From Variovorax sp. Root473 (lineage in GTDB: Bacteria; Pseudomonadota; Gammaproteobacteria; Burkholderiales; Burkholderiaceae_C), in assembly GCF_001426505.1 (NCBI RefSeq), contig NZ_LMEV01000017.1, forward strand, positions 44,971-108,970: 64,000 nt of DNA. Reading direction: 5' to 3'. Below are positions 19,973 to 31,207 of this stretch, one piece after another. How positions within the stretch are numbered: the first letter of the stretch is position 1; the number at the start of each line of letters is the position of its first letter. A model generated the notes under the pieces. It was given only the letters and a program-made list of their open reading frames with translations. It made no database searches and was not told where the DNA came from. The translations under genes and the position numbers were made by a program.

Positions 19973-21208
19973 GTGACCCCATCGCCCGTTCTGGACTTCA
20001 AGTTCACCGCACCGCCGGAGAGCCCCGCGCAGACCTTCCTGCCCGGCCGGCCGGCCGGGGTGCTCGGCCGCTCGTTCACACCGGAGCGCAATCCGCGCTT
20101 GCAGGGTTTGCAGTGCCTGCGCTGTGACACGCTGTACCCGGTCACCCTCGCCAACGACGGCTGCCCGGCCTGCCGGCAGGCCGGCTTTCATGTCGGACTG
20201 CGCGCGAGCTACCGGCCTGGCGGTTCGGACGTGGTGCCGATGCCGTATGTGCAGGGCTTTTCGCTCGGCGAGGGGAACACGCCGCAGCACGACATGCCCG
20301 CGCTGGCGCAGCAGTTCGGCGTGGCGCGCCTGAGCATCAAGGACGAATCGCGCAACCCGACCGGCTCGCCGAAGGACCGCCTGACCGCGATGGGCGTGGC
20401 GCAGGCGCTGGACGCCGGCGCCCACACGCTGGTGCTCGCATCGTCGGGCAATACGGCGGTGTCGGCGGCACATTACGCGTGGGCTGCGGGGCTTGGCTGC
20501 GAGGTGGCCACCTACGAGACGATGCCCGCGACCTATGCGCGCCAGCTCGATGCGCTGGGCGCACGCCGTTATGTGTTCGCAGACAACACCGGCCGCTGGG
20601 GCTTCGTGCGCGAGCGCTCGCAGTACCCGGGGTATTTCGCGCTGACCAACTACCGCCTGCCGGCGCTCGGCAACGCGCCGCTGGGCGTGGAGGGCTACAA
20701 GGCCATCGCCGAAGAATGCCTGCAGGACGGCGGCCTGCCCGACCACGTCGTGGTGCCGACAGGGCGGGGCGACATGGCCTGGGGCATCTACGCCGGCTTT
20801 TGCGAGTTGCTGGCGGCGGGGCGCATCGCGCGCCTGCCGCGGATGTGGCTGGTCGAGCCCTTCCCGCGGCTGTCGCGCGTGCTCGAGGGCGGCGCGCTCA
20901 ACGGCAGCTATCCCGGTCGCACGGCGCAGTTGTCGAGCGCGGGCGCGACGGTCACTTACCTCCAATGGCAGGCCGCCACGGCCAGCGGCGGTGGCGCGGT
21001 GGTGGTGGGCGACGACGAAGCCCGCGCGGCGCGGCGGCTGCTCACCGCGGCCGGCGTGAGCGCCGAACTGGCGGCGGCGGCGGGACTGGGGGCGGTGCGG
21101 CAACTGCGCGAGGCCGAGACCATCGCGGCCGATGCGCACGTCATGCTGGTGCTGACCTCGGACGCATCGAGCGATCCGAGCTGGCCCGATCGCGCCGTGG
21201 TCGCTTGA
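19973..21208 (+). CDS. Threonine-synthase-like PLP-dependent enzyme
   Basis: Fold-type II PLP enzyme of about 411 residues. The N-terminus has a zinc-ribbon, CLRC...CPAC, as in one class of threonine synthases. The PLP lysine lies in NPTGSPKDRL and the phosphate-contacting serines in LASSGNTAVSAAHYAW. The serine-proline pair before the lysine departs from the usual SFKDR, so the reaction may not be threonine synthesis; related enzymes act on diaminopropionate or other beta-substituted amino acids. Start GTG 19973 (TPSPVLDFK) was chosen; TTG 19925 would add 16 residues. No biosynthetic neighbours help assign the substrate. Confidence 0.75.
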   Translation: MTPSPVLDFKFTAPPESPAQTFLPGRPAGVLGRSFTPERNPRLQGLQCLRCDTLYPVTLANDGCPACRQAGFHVGLRASYRPGGSDVVPMPYVQGFSLGEGNTPQHDMPALAQQFGVARLSIKDESRNPTGSPKDRLTAMGVAQALDAGAHTLVLASSGNTAVSAAHYAWAAGLGCEVATYETMPATYARQLDALGARRYVFADNTGRWGFVRERSQYPGYFALTNYRLPALGNAPLGVEGYKAIAEECLQDGGLPDHVVVPTGRGDMAWGIYAGFCELLAAGRIARLPRMWLVEPFPRLSRVLEGGALNGSYPGRTAQLSSAGATVTYLQWQAATASGGGAVVVGDDEARAARRLLTAAGVSAELAAAAGLGAVRQLREAETIAADAHVMLVLTSDASSDPSWPDRAVVA

Positions 21209-21229
21209 AGCGGTGTGCGGTCCCGGGGC

Positions 21230-21538
21230 TCAGCGCCCCGTGTACACCTTGATGCGGATCGTCGCGACGTCCCAGCCCCGGTTCTTCAGGCGCGTGACCA
21301 GCATCGGCGACAGCTGGCGCAGCTTGGCCGCCGCGGCGCTGCCCTTGACCAGCAGGCACCACACATCGCCCTCGGCCGGCCCTGGCTGGATGGCCGCGCG
21401 CATGGCCGGCGGAATCAACCCTTCGATGGCTTTGAGCCGCTCTGCGGTGTCCCGCGCGCGCGCCATCAGGCTCCCCAGGGTCGGGGCGCCTGCCGCAGCT
21501 TCGTGCAGTGAAATGGCGGGGGGGAGACGGCGATACAT
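21230..21538 (-). CDS. dciA: DciA family protein (DUF721), replicative helicase loader
   Basis: Small basic protein of 102 residues of the DUF721/DciA family, which loads or operates DnaB helicase in bacteria without DnaC. The KH-like fold core is visible from LIPPAMRAAIQPG to the C-terminal RIKVYTGR. ATG 21536-21538 (MYRRLPPAIS) is the family start. Divergent from secA, the usual position in beta-proteobacteria. Codon use is like that of its neighbours. Confidence 0.82.
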   Translation of the reverse strand: MYRRLPPAISLHEAAAGAPTLGSLMARARDTAERLKAIEGLIPPAMRAAIQPGPAEGDVWCLLVKGSAAAAKLRQLSPMLVTRLKNRGWDVATIRIKVYTGR

Positions 21539-21583
21539 GGGTAATCCAGGGGTTAGAAACAAGACAGCTAAAATGCCCGGTTT

Positions 21584-21601
21584 GCCGACGCTTGCGTCGG
21601 C
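21584..21601. promoter_or_regulatory. Perfect hairpin in the dciA-secA spacer
   Basis: GCCGACG-CTTG-CGTCGGC forms a 7-bp perfect stem with a 4-nt loop, followed by GTTTGTT on the plus strand. A TAAAAT hexamer lies just before it (about 21569-21574) and could be a -10 box, which would put the hairpin near the 5' end of the secA transcript. It might instead be a small terminator of something upstream; 140 bp separate it from the secA start. Confidence 0.45.
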
Positions 21602-21742
21602 GTTTGTTCCGGAACGGGGCCATCCGACTTCGAGACTTGCCAAGCTTGCATTCGAAGAAGGTGCGCCCAACTGCTTTCACCATATCTTAGGGAATCCGGT
21701 CGCAGTGCCTGTCGTGTCAGGTGCCCGCCCCTCTCCACGCCC

Positions 21743-24529
<2,787 letters not shown>

Positions 24530-24559
24530 AGCCCCGCACTTTTCATTGAGAGAAATCCC

Positions 24560-25789
24560 ATGCCCGTGAACCTGTCCGCTCCCGATCCCGCCGCCTTGTT
24601 CGCGGTGCCCGGCGTCCGCATCGGCGTGGCCGAAGCCGGCGTGCGCAAGGCCAACCGCAAGGACCTGACCGTCGTGCTGATCGACGAAGGTTCGGCGGTC
24701 GGCGGCGTGTTCACGCAGAACCGTTTCTGCGCCGCGCCGGTGCAGGTCTGCCGCGACCACCTGGCGGTCAACTACGGCATCCGCGCGATGGTCATCAATA
24801 CCGGCAATGCCAACGCCGGCACCGGCGAAGACGGCCTGATGCGCACGCGCTCCACCTGCATTGCGCTGGCACGCCACCTGGAGCTGGCTCCCGAGCAGAT
24901 CCTGCCGTTCTCGACCGGCGTGATCATGGAGCCGCTGCCCGTGGACCGCATCGAAGCCGGCCTGCCGGCCGCGCTGGCCGATGCGTCGGAAAGCAACTGG
25001 GGTCGTGCCGCCGAAGGCATCATGACCACCGACACGATCCCCAAGGCGTTCAGCCGGCAGGTGAAGATCGGAGGCGCCACGGTGACCATCACCGGCATCA
25101 GCAAGGGTGCCGGCATGATCCGCCCGAACATGGCGACCATGCTGGGCTTCATGGCGACCGACGCGAAGATCGACCCGTCGCTGATCCAGCCGCTGGCCAA
25201 ACAGCTGGCCGATGCTTCGTTCAATCGCGTGACCATCGACGGCGACACCTCGACCAACGACTCGTTCGTGGTCATCGCCACGCAGAAGGCCGCGCACGCG
25301 ACCATCACCTCGCTCGACTCGGCCGACGGCCAGGCGCTCGTGGCGGCGATGCGCGACGTGGCCCGCCTGCTGGCGCAGGCCATCGTGCGCGACGGCGAAG
25401 GCGCGACCAAGTTCATCACCATCCAGGTCGATGGCGGCAAGGACACGGCCGAGTGCCGCCAGGTGGCCTATGCCGTGGCGCATTCGCCCCTGGTCAAGAC
25501 CGCGTTCTTTGCCAGCGACCCGAACCTGGGCCGCATCCTGGCGGCTGTCGGCTACGCCGGCATTGCCGACCTCGACCAGACCGGCATCGACCTGTTCCTG
25601 GACGACGTGCATGTGGCGGTGAAGGGCGGGCGCAATCCGTCGTACCGCGAGGTAGACGGCCAGCGCGTGATGAAGCAGAGCGAAATCACCGTGCGCATCG
25701 GCCTGGGCCGCGGCACCGCCACCGAAACCGTGTGGACCTGCGACTTCAGCCACGAGTACGTGACCATCAACGCCGACTACCGGTCATGA
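24560..25789 (+). CDS. argJ: Bifunctional ornithine acetyltransferase/N-acetylglutamate synthase ArgJ
   Basis: Arginine-biosynthesis enzyme of 409 residues that transfers the acetyl group from N-acetylornithine to glutamate, and can also use acetyl-CoA. The autocatalytic cleavage site is visible as [10 protein letters not shown], with cleavage expected between Ala192 and Thr193 to give the alpha and beta chains. GAGM and the late DLFLDD region are also typical. A ribosome site GAGAGAAA precedes ATG 24560. The TGA stop overlaps the start of the DUF815 gene. Confidence 0.96.
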   Translation: MPVNLSAPDPAALFAVPGVRIGVAEAGVRKANRKDLTVVLIDEGSAVGGVFTQNRFCAAPVQVCRDHLAVNYGIRAMVINTGNANAGTGEDGLMRTRSTCIALARHLELAPEQILPFSTGVIMEPLPVDRIEAGLPAALADASESNWGRAAEGIMTTDTIPKAFSRQVKIGGATVTITGISKGAGMIRPNMATMLGFMATDAKIDPSLIQPLAKQLADASFNRVTIDGDTSTNDSFVVIATQKAAHATITSLDSADGQALVAAMRDVARLLAQAIVRDGEGATKFITIQVDGGKDTAECRQVAYAVAHSPLVKTAFFASDPNLGRILAAVGYAGIADLDQTGIDLFLDDVHVAVKGGRNPSYREVDGQRVMKQSEITVRIGLGRGTATETVWTCDFSHEYVTINADYRS

Positions 25790-26661
25790 ACGAGCAGTTC
25801 CAGAAGCTCATCGAACGCGCCGAGCAGCTCATCGGCCGCATCGAATCGATCCTGCCTCAGCCGCTGGCCGCGCCGACCGATTGGAGCGCTTCCATCGCCT
25901 GGCGCTACCGCCGCCGCAGCTCGGGCCATGGCGTGCTGGAGCCCGTGAAGCACGTGGCCACAATGGCGCTCGATTCGTTGAAGGAAATCGACGTCCAGAA
26001 GGAAAAGATCGAGCGCAACACACGCCAGTTCGTCGAAGGCAAGCCGGCCAACAACGTGCTGCTGACCGGCGCGCGCGGCACGGGCAAGTCGTCGCTGATC
26101 CGCGCCTGCCTGCAGGCCTATGCGCCACAGGGCCTGCGCCTGATCGAGGTCGACAAGGCCGAGCTGACCGACCTGCCCGACATCGTCGAGGTGGTGTCGC
26201 AGCGCCCCGAGAAGTTCATCGTCTTCAGCGACGACCTGAGCTTCGACGAGGGTGAGCCGGGCTACAAGGCGCTCAAGTCGATCCTCGACGGATCGATTGC
26301 CGCATCGACGCCCAACGTGCTGATCTACGCGACCAGCAACCGGCGCCACCTGCTGCCCGAGTACATGAAGGACAACCTCTCGTACACCCACACCGAGGAC
26401 GGCGAAGTCCATCCGGGCGAGGTGATCGAAGAGAAGATCTCGCTGTCGGAGCGCTTTGGCCTCTGGGTGAGCTTCTACCCTTTCACCCAGAGCGAATACC
26501 TGACGATCGTGGGCCAGTGGCTCTCGTCGTTCGGTGTCGATGAGGCCGCCATCGCGGCGGCACGGCCCGAGGCGCTCGTGTGGGCGCTGGAGCGCGGCTC
26601 GCGCAGCGGCCGCGTGGCCTACCAGTTCGCGCGCGACTACGCAGGGCGGGCCGGCGCGTGA
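25786..26661 (+). CDS. DUF815 family AAA-type ATPase
   Basis: Cytoplasmic ATP-binding protein of 291 residues. Walker A is [10 protein letters not shown] (95-104) and Walker B lies in [13 protein letters not shown] sensor-like [11 protein letters not shown] segment and an arginine-rich C-terminus follow. The ATG overlaps the argJ stop by 4 bp (ATGA), indicating translational coupling. The family is widely conserved in proteobacteria, but the function is not well defined. Next to secA-argJ and a nudix gene, as in related beta-proteobacteria. Confidence 0.88.
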   Translation: MNEQFQKLIERAEQLIGRIESILPQPLAAPTDWSASIAWRYRRRSSGHGVLEPVKHVATMALDSLKEIDVQKEKIERNTRQFVEGKPANNVLLTGARGTGKSSLIRACLQAYAPQGLRLIEVDKAELTDLPDIVEVVSQRPEKFIVFSDDLSFDEGEPGYKALKSILDGSIAASTPNVLIYATSNRRHLLPEYMKDNLSYTHTEDGEVHPGEVIEEKISLSERFGLWVSFYPFTQSEYLTIVGQWLSSFGVDEAAIAAARPEALVWALERGSRSGRVAYQFARDYAGRAGA

Positions 26662-27116
26662 GCGAGGCTGCGCAATCGGCGCGCAAGCACACCGAAGTGG
26701 CCGTCGGCGTGCTGATCCGTCTGGCTGACGATGCGCTGCTGCTCACCACCCGGCCCGAAGGCAAGGCCTACGCGGGCTACTGGGAGTTTCCGGGCGGCAA
26801 GATCGAGGCCGGCGAAACGGTCGAGGAAGCCCTGCGTCGCGAGCTGCAGGAAGAACTGGGCATCACCATCGGTGGCGCCGAGGTCTGGAAGGTCACGGAG
26901 CACGACTATCCGCACGCGCTGGTGCGCCTGCACTGGTGCAAGGTGACCGACTGGACCGGCGAATTCGAAATGCGTGAAAGCCAGGCCATGGCCTGGCAGC
27001 AATTGCCGCTCGACGTGGCGCCGGTGTTGCCGGGCGCGCTGCCGGTGCTGGCGTGGCTGGTCGAGGAACGCGGGCTGCCCGCGTCGGCTGCCGAGGCGGT
27101 GTCGACCGTCGCCTGA
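26658..27116 (+). CDS. MutT-like nudix hydrolase
   Basis: Nudix hydrolase of 152 residues of the MutT/8-oxo-dGTPase type. The nudix box runs from GGKIEAGETVEEALRREL to QEELGI. GTG 26658 overlaps the stop of the DUF815 gene by 4 bp, which decides the start; the ORF remains open upstream inside that gene. MutT-type enzymes cleanse 8-oxo-GTP from the nucleotide pool; this substrate is inferred from family and context. Confidence 0.88.
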   Translation: MSEAAQSARKHTEVAVGVLIRLADDALLLTTRPEGKAYAGYWEFPGGKIEAGETVEEALRRELQEELGITIGGAEVWKVTEHDYPHALVRLHWCKVTDWTGEFEMRESQAMAWQQLPLDVAPVLPGALPVLAWLVEERGLPASAAEAVSTVA

Positions 27117-27153
27117 CGACGCACGGCACGACCGTGGTCGAGAACTGAGAGAT

Positions 27154-29124
27154 ATGCATCCCAAGTACCGCGCCGACATCGACGGCCTGCGCGCCGTGGC
27201 CGTGGCCTCGGTGGTCATCTTCCACGCGTTTCCGAAACTGCTGCCCGGCGGGTTCATCGGCGTCGACATCTTCTTCGTGATCTCGGGCTTCCTGATCACG
27301 ACGATCATCATGCAGAGCCACGCGGCCGGCGACTTCAGCTACCGCGATTTCTATGCGCGTCGCATCCGCCGGATCTTTCCCGCGCTGATGCTGGTGCTGG
27401 CGGGCGTGCTCGCCTTCGGCTGGTACGTGCTGCTGAACAAGGAGTTCGTCGAGCTGGGCAAGCAGGCGCTGGGCGGTGTGGGCTTCGTGGCCAACTTCGT
27501 CTTCTGGAGCGAGGCCGGTTACTTCGACACGGCCGCCGAGACCAAGCCGCTGCTGCACCTGTGGTCGCTGGGCATCGAGGAGCAGTTCTACATTTTCTGG
27601 CCGCTGCTGCTCGGGCTGGCCTGGCGCCGGCGCTGGCCGATCGTGCGGGTGCTGTGGGTGCTCGCGGTGGTGTCGTTCCTCATCAACGTGACGACGATCC
27701 ATCCGTTCCGCACGGCGGCGTTCTATTCGCCGGCTTCGCGTTTCTGGGAGCTGATGGTGGGCGGCATCCTCGCCTGCATGCGGCTGAAGCCTGCGGTGCC
27801 GAACGTCTGGCGCAGCCATGTGCAGTCGGTGCTGGGCGTGGGCCTGATCGTGCTGGGCCTCGTGATGATCCGCAGCGACAAGGCCTTCCCCGGCTGGTGG
27901 GCGCTGCTGCCGACGCTGGGCGCCGTGAGCTGCATCGCGGCCGGCCCGACGGGTGTGCTGAACAAGTACTTCCTGTCGAACCGCGCGATGGTGTGGATCG
28001 GCCTGATCAGCTATCCGCTGTACCTGTGGCACTGGCCGCTGCTGGTGTATGCGCGCATCGTCAAGGGCGTCGGCATCGAGCCATCGGTGGGCACGCGCGT
28101 GACGATGGTGGTGTCGAGCGTGCTGCTGGCCTGGCTGACCTACCGCTTCATCGAGCGCTTCACGCGCGCCCGCGTCGGCGTGGGCATGCTGCGCACGCTG
28201 GTGGGAACGGGCGCGTTCGTGGCCGTGGCCGGCGTGGCCGTGATGAATGGTTTGCCGGCGCGCCACAACAGCGAGCTGCTGCAGAAGGTGACCGACGCGA
28301 CGGTGGACGGCGACTACTACAGTGGCTTCTCCTCGGAAAACTTCGGTCCCTACGCGGTGAACCGCGTCGGCAACGGCGCCCGAAAGGTGCTGCTGATCGG
28401 CGACAGCCACGTCATCGAATACGGCCCGCGCGCCGCAGAGATGGCGCGCATCGCACCCGAGCGCATGGCGACCACGTACTTCTTCACTTATGGCGCGTGC
28501 CCGGCCATTCCGAACGTCTTTGCCGAGCAGAACCCCGGCTGCGGCCCGGCCCGCGACCAGTGGATGGCAATGGCGCGCGATCCGCAGATCGACACGGTGC
28601 TGATCGGCAGCTGCTGGAACTGCTACTTCACGGGCGAGTTCCCGCTGGACTACGTCTATCGCGAGAACGGCGCTTCGTTGTCCCTGACCCGCGGCGACCG
28701 CGCAGGCATCGAGCCCTCGCTGCAGGCGCTTCAGGCGTGGGTGACCGAGCTGGTCAAGCAGAAGAAAAAGGTCTATCTGCTGCTGGACAACGCGCTGGGC
28801 GACGACTTTGAACCCCGCCGCATGATCGAGGGCAGCCGCCTGCGCACGCTGTCGGTGGTGGGCAACTCACCGACCGCGCCGGTGCTCGCCGACCAGGTGA
28901 AGCTCAACCAGCGGTTGTTGCAGATCGCCGCCGCCAGCGGCGCGGAGGCGATCGACGTGCTGGGCGCCCTGTGCAAGGACGGCCAGTGCCCGCGCACGAT
29001 GCCCGACGGTGCGCCGGCCTACAAGGACCACGGCCACCTGCGGCCCGCGTTCACGCGGCAGTTCGCGACCTACCTGGACAAGGTGTTCCTGGAAGAGGGC
29101 GGGCAACCCGCGACGGCCAACTGA
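27154..29124 (+). CDS. OafA-type acyltransferase with C-terminal SGNH domain
   Basis: Integral-membrane O-acyltransferase of 656 residues. The N-terminal acyltransferase-3 domain (about 5-350) has roughly ten helices, with the catalytic histidine in VVIFHAF (His24) and GGFIGVDIFFVISGFLI behind it. The C-terminal periplasmic SGNH domain (about 400-640) has GDSH and a late DHGHL pair. Such proteins O-acetylate lipopolysaccharide, O-antigen or other cell-surface glycans. It ends 41 bp from the convergent yacG. No glycosyltransferases flank it, so the glycan target is unknown. ATG 27154 (MHPKYRADIDGLRA) gives the conserved start. Confidence 0.9.
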   Translation: MHPKYRADIDGLRAVAVASVVIFHAFPKLLPGGFIGVDIFFVISGFLITTIIMQSHAAGDFSYRDFYARRIRRIFPALMLVLAGVLAFGWYVLLNKEFVELGKQALGGVGFVANFVFWSEAGYFDTAAETKPLLHLWSLGIEEQFYIFWPLLLGLAWRRRWPIVRVLWVLAVVSFLINVTTIHPFRTAAFYSPASRFWELMVGGILACMRLKPAVPNVWRSHVQSVLGVGLIVLGLVMIRSDKAFPGWWALLPTLGAVSCIAAGPTGVLNKYFLSNRAMVWIGLISYPLYLWHWPLLVYARIVKGVGIEPSVGTRVTMVVSSVLLAWLTYRFIERFTRARVGVGMLRTLVGTGAFVAVAGVAVMNGLPARHNSELLQKVTDATVDGDYYSGFSSENFGPYAVNRVGNGARKVLLIGDSHVIEYGPRAAEMARIAPERMATTYFFTYGACPAIPNVFAEQNPGCGPARDQWMAMARDPQIDTVLIGSCWNCYFTGEFPLDYVYRENGASLSLTRGDRAGIEPSLQALQAWVTELVKQKKKVYLLLDNALGDDFEPRRMIEGSRLRTLSVVGNSPTAPVLADQVKLNQRLLQIAAASGAEAIDVLGALCKDGQCPRTMPDGAPAYKDHGHLRPAFTRQFATYLDKVFLEEGGQPATAN

Positions 29125-29165
29125 CCGCGACCTGCAGCCTCGCGCTGCGGTGCCGGGAACCGGAG

Positions 29166-29387
29166 CTACTGGGTCAGTTTCGGATCGCCGAAAGGCTCTT
29201 CGTCGGGCGGTGCTTCTGCTGGCATCCTGAATTCTTCGCTGGCCCAGGCGCCGAAGTCGATGCCCTTGCAGCGTGCGCTGCAGAACGGCCGGAACGGGTT
29301 GCGCTCGGCGTAGATGCTGTCGCCGCCGCAGCTCGGGCAGCGGACGACGCGCTCGTCTTCTTTCTTCTTGCTCACACCGGACCTCAT
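29166..29387 (-). CDS. yacG: DNA gyrase inhibitor YacG
   Basis: Small zinc protein of 73 residues. The four cysteines C17-x2-C20 and C36-x3-C40 form the YacG zinc finger, and the FGAWASEEF stretch with an acidic tail is typical. In E. coli YacG binds GyrB and blocks gyrase. The ATG at 29385-29387 overlaps the zapD stop (ATGA); an in-frame TTG two codons upstream is unlikely. Confidence 0.88.
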   Translation of the reverse strand: MRSGVSKKKEDERVVRCPSCGGDSIYAERNPFRPFCSARCKGIDFGAWASEEFRMPAEAPPDEEPFGDPKLTQ

Positions 29388-30139
29388 GCGCAAAGCGTCA
29401 GTTCGAAGGGGGTGTCTTGCGTGCTCGCGTGCAGGCGGTCGTCGGCTTCATGTCGCATGAGCCGCACGGAGACCATCAGGCGGTTGCCACTGATTTCCGG
29501 GACCAGGCCCAGCTTGGGATCGATGCGCAGGCGCAGCAGCTGGAAGCTGCGTCCCTGCGGCAGGTTCTGCTGGAACTGCCCGTGGGTGGCGATCACCTTG
29601 TAGGGCACGTCGGCGTCGCGCAGCAGCTTGAGCAGCAGGTAGATCGACGAGGCCAGCGGCGACAGCGTGTTCGACCAGCGCTCCAGGTCGGCGCGGCGGC
29701 TGGCCGGCGCGCGGTGCTGCCACGCGTAGTAGGCGGGCAGGTCGAACTCGCAGGTGCCACCCGGAATGCCGGCGCGGCTGCGGATGCTCATGAGCCACTC
29801 GTTCTCGGTGAGTGCCTGTCCCGCCTTGCCGGCCACGCCGTTGAGCGCGCTGAAGTTGCGTTCGAGCTGGTCGACCACCTGGTTCAGCACCGTCTCGGCG
29901 ATGGCCGGATTGCCCCGGTAGCTGTTGAAGACGTTCTTGTGCTTGTCGAGGTCGCGCAGCACGTCGGCCTTGAGGTCGGCGCGCGCCGCCACATCCATGA
30001 TCTCGAAAATGGTGACCAGGGCGTAGTGGTGCGAAAGCGGCGATTCGGAGGGCACCAGTTCCCCGAGGCGGCGGAACAGATGCTCCAGCCTCAGGTACGT
30101 GCGGATGCGCTCGTTGAAGGGGTACTCGTAGAGGATCAC
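29384..30139 (-). CDS. zapD: Cell division protein ZapD
   Basis: Cytoplasmic FtsZ-bundling protein of 251 residues of the DUF1342 family; residues 1-30 hold ILYEYPFNERIRTYLRLEHLF, which includes the family start. Helical N-terminal half and beta-rich C-terminal half. The start codon is GTG (30137-30139). It lies between the O-acetylation gene pair upstream and yacG downstream, which it overlaps by 4 bp. In relatives zapD normally follows coaE directly. Confidence 0.92.
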   Translation of the reverse strand: MILYEYPFNERIRTYLRLEHLFRRLGELVPSESPLSHHYALVTIFEIMDVAARADLKADVLRDLDKHKNVFNSYRGNPAIAETVLNQVVDQLERNFSALNGVAGKAGQALTENEWLMSIRSRAGIPGGTCEFDLPAYYAWQHRAPASRRADLERWSNTLSPLASSIYLLLKLLRDADVPYKVIATHGQFQQNLPQGRSFQLLRLRIDPKLGLVPEISGNRLMVSVRLMRHEADDRLHASTQDTPFELTLCA

Positions 30140-30175
30140 GCGTATTTGTCGGTTTCCTGTCGCGGAATCATAACT

Positions 30176-31201
30176 TCAGGGCGATTTGGAAGGGGGTGTG
30201 GGCATCACTTCGCGCACGGCGGCCAGCATGCGCTCGCCGAGTGCGAGCTGTCCGTGCATGGACATGTGCGTGTCGTTCGAGAAGTAGAAGTCGCGGATCT
30301 GCGTGTGCTTTTCGCGGGTGAAGGCGTAAAGGTCGGGGCCGAGCTTCGCGTCGCGCATGCCGTTCTCGAAGTCCTTCGAGAAGTCGGGCTTGATGTAGAC
30401 CGTGGTCTTGTTGGGCACCACCATCCACATGATCGGGATGGTGCTGTGCGCACCGGTGAAGTTCTTCATTCGCGCCAGCGTGTCGAGGGTCAACGGGCCA
30501 TTGTCCTCGTCTTCTTGGAAGAAGGGCATCCGGTCGCACTGGCGATGCGAGAAGAATTTGCAACCGTCGGGGACTTTCCTTACCCAGGTGTCACGATCGA
30601 AATAGGTGTCTACCGGCGAGCTCTTGGCCTTCCACGTGTGGTAGTAGGTCACGACACCGGTCATGTACTGCACTTCCCAGTTGGGCGAGAAGGTCGGCAC
30701 GGTCTCGTCGGGCTCGATGAGGGGCTCGGCCTTGGCGCTGTAGGGGAAGATGGTCTTGCCGTCCTTGCAGCGCTCGCTGTAGCGCATGCGCATGTCCAGC
30801 AGGCGCTCCACGCTTTCGAGAATGACCAGCTTGCCCTTGAAGCCGGAGTCGTGGACCCACTGGCTGAAGTCGCCGCACAGCGACTCGCCGTACTGGCCCC
30901 AGTACGAGGTCGAGACCCGGTAGCCGGCCTTGGCGAGCACGGACTGCCAGCGGTGCGTCATGGAGAAGCTGTCGCCGACGACCATCACGTCCGCCTGTTC
31001 GATCGGCGTGCTGGCAAGGTAGACCGGGTCGACCTTGGGCGGCGGGTCGCGCCAGCCGAACTCGCGTTCGGACAGGCGTCCGATGCGCGTGAGGTCGCCG
31101 TAGGGGACCGGGCTGGTGAGCGAAATGATCCACAGGGCCATCAGGACGAAGTAGCCGATGAGGAAGAAGCGCAGCCAGACTTTCGCGGGCGTCGTCGTCA
31201 T
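30176..31201 (-). CDS. SGNH-like (AlgJ/AlgX-type) periplasmic protein for polysaccharide acetylation
   Basis: Protein of 341 residues with one N-terminal membrane anchor (about 9-30) and a periplasmic domain. An SGNH-like catalytic set is visible: Ser78 in VVGDSFS and Asp310-x-His312 in SNDTHMSMHG near the C-terminus. It pairs with the MBOAT gene 6 bp upstream, the arrangement of AlgI with AlgJ/AlgX, in which acetyl passes from MBOAT to the SGNH partner and on to a polysaccharide. It is not close enough to assign to alginate; no alginate polymerase genes are in the window. Confidence 0.75.
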   Translation of the reverse strand: MTTTPAKVWLRFFLIGYFVLMALWIISLTSPVPYGDLTRIGRLSEREFGWRDPPPKVDPVYLASTPIEQADVMVVGDSFSMTHRWQSVLAKAGYRVSTSYWGQYGESLCGDFSQWVHDSGFKGKLVILESVERLLDMRMRYSERCKDGKTIFPYSAKAEPLIEPDETVPTFSPNWEVQYMTGVVTYYHTWKAKSSPVDTYFDRDTWVRKVPDGCKFFSHRQCDRMPFFQEDEDNGPLTLDTLARMKNFTGAHSTIPIMWMVVPNKTTVYIKPDFSKDFENGMRDAKLGPDLYAFTREKHTQIRDFYFSNDTHMSMHGQLALGERMLAAVREVMPTPPSKSP

Positions 31202-31207
31202 GTCGAA

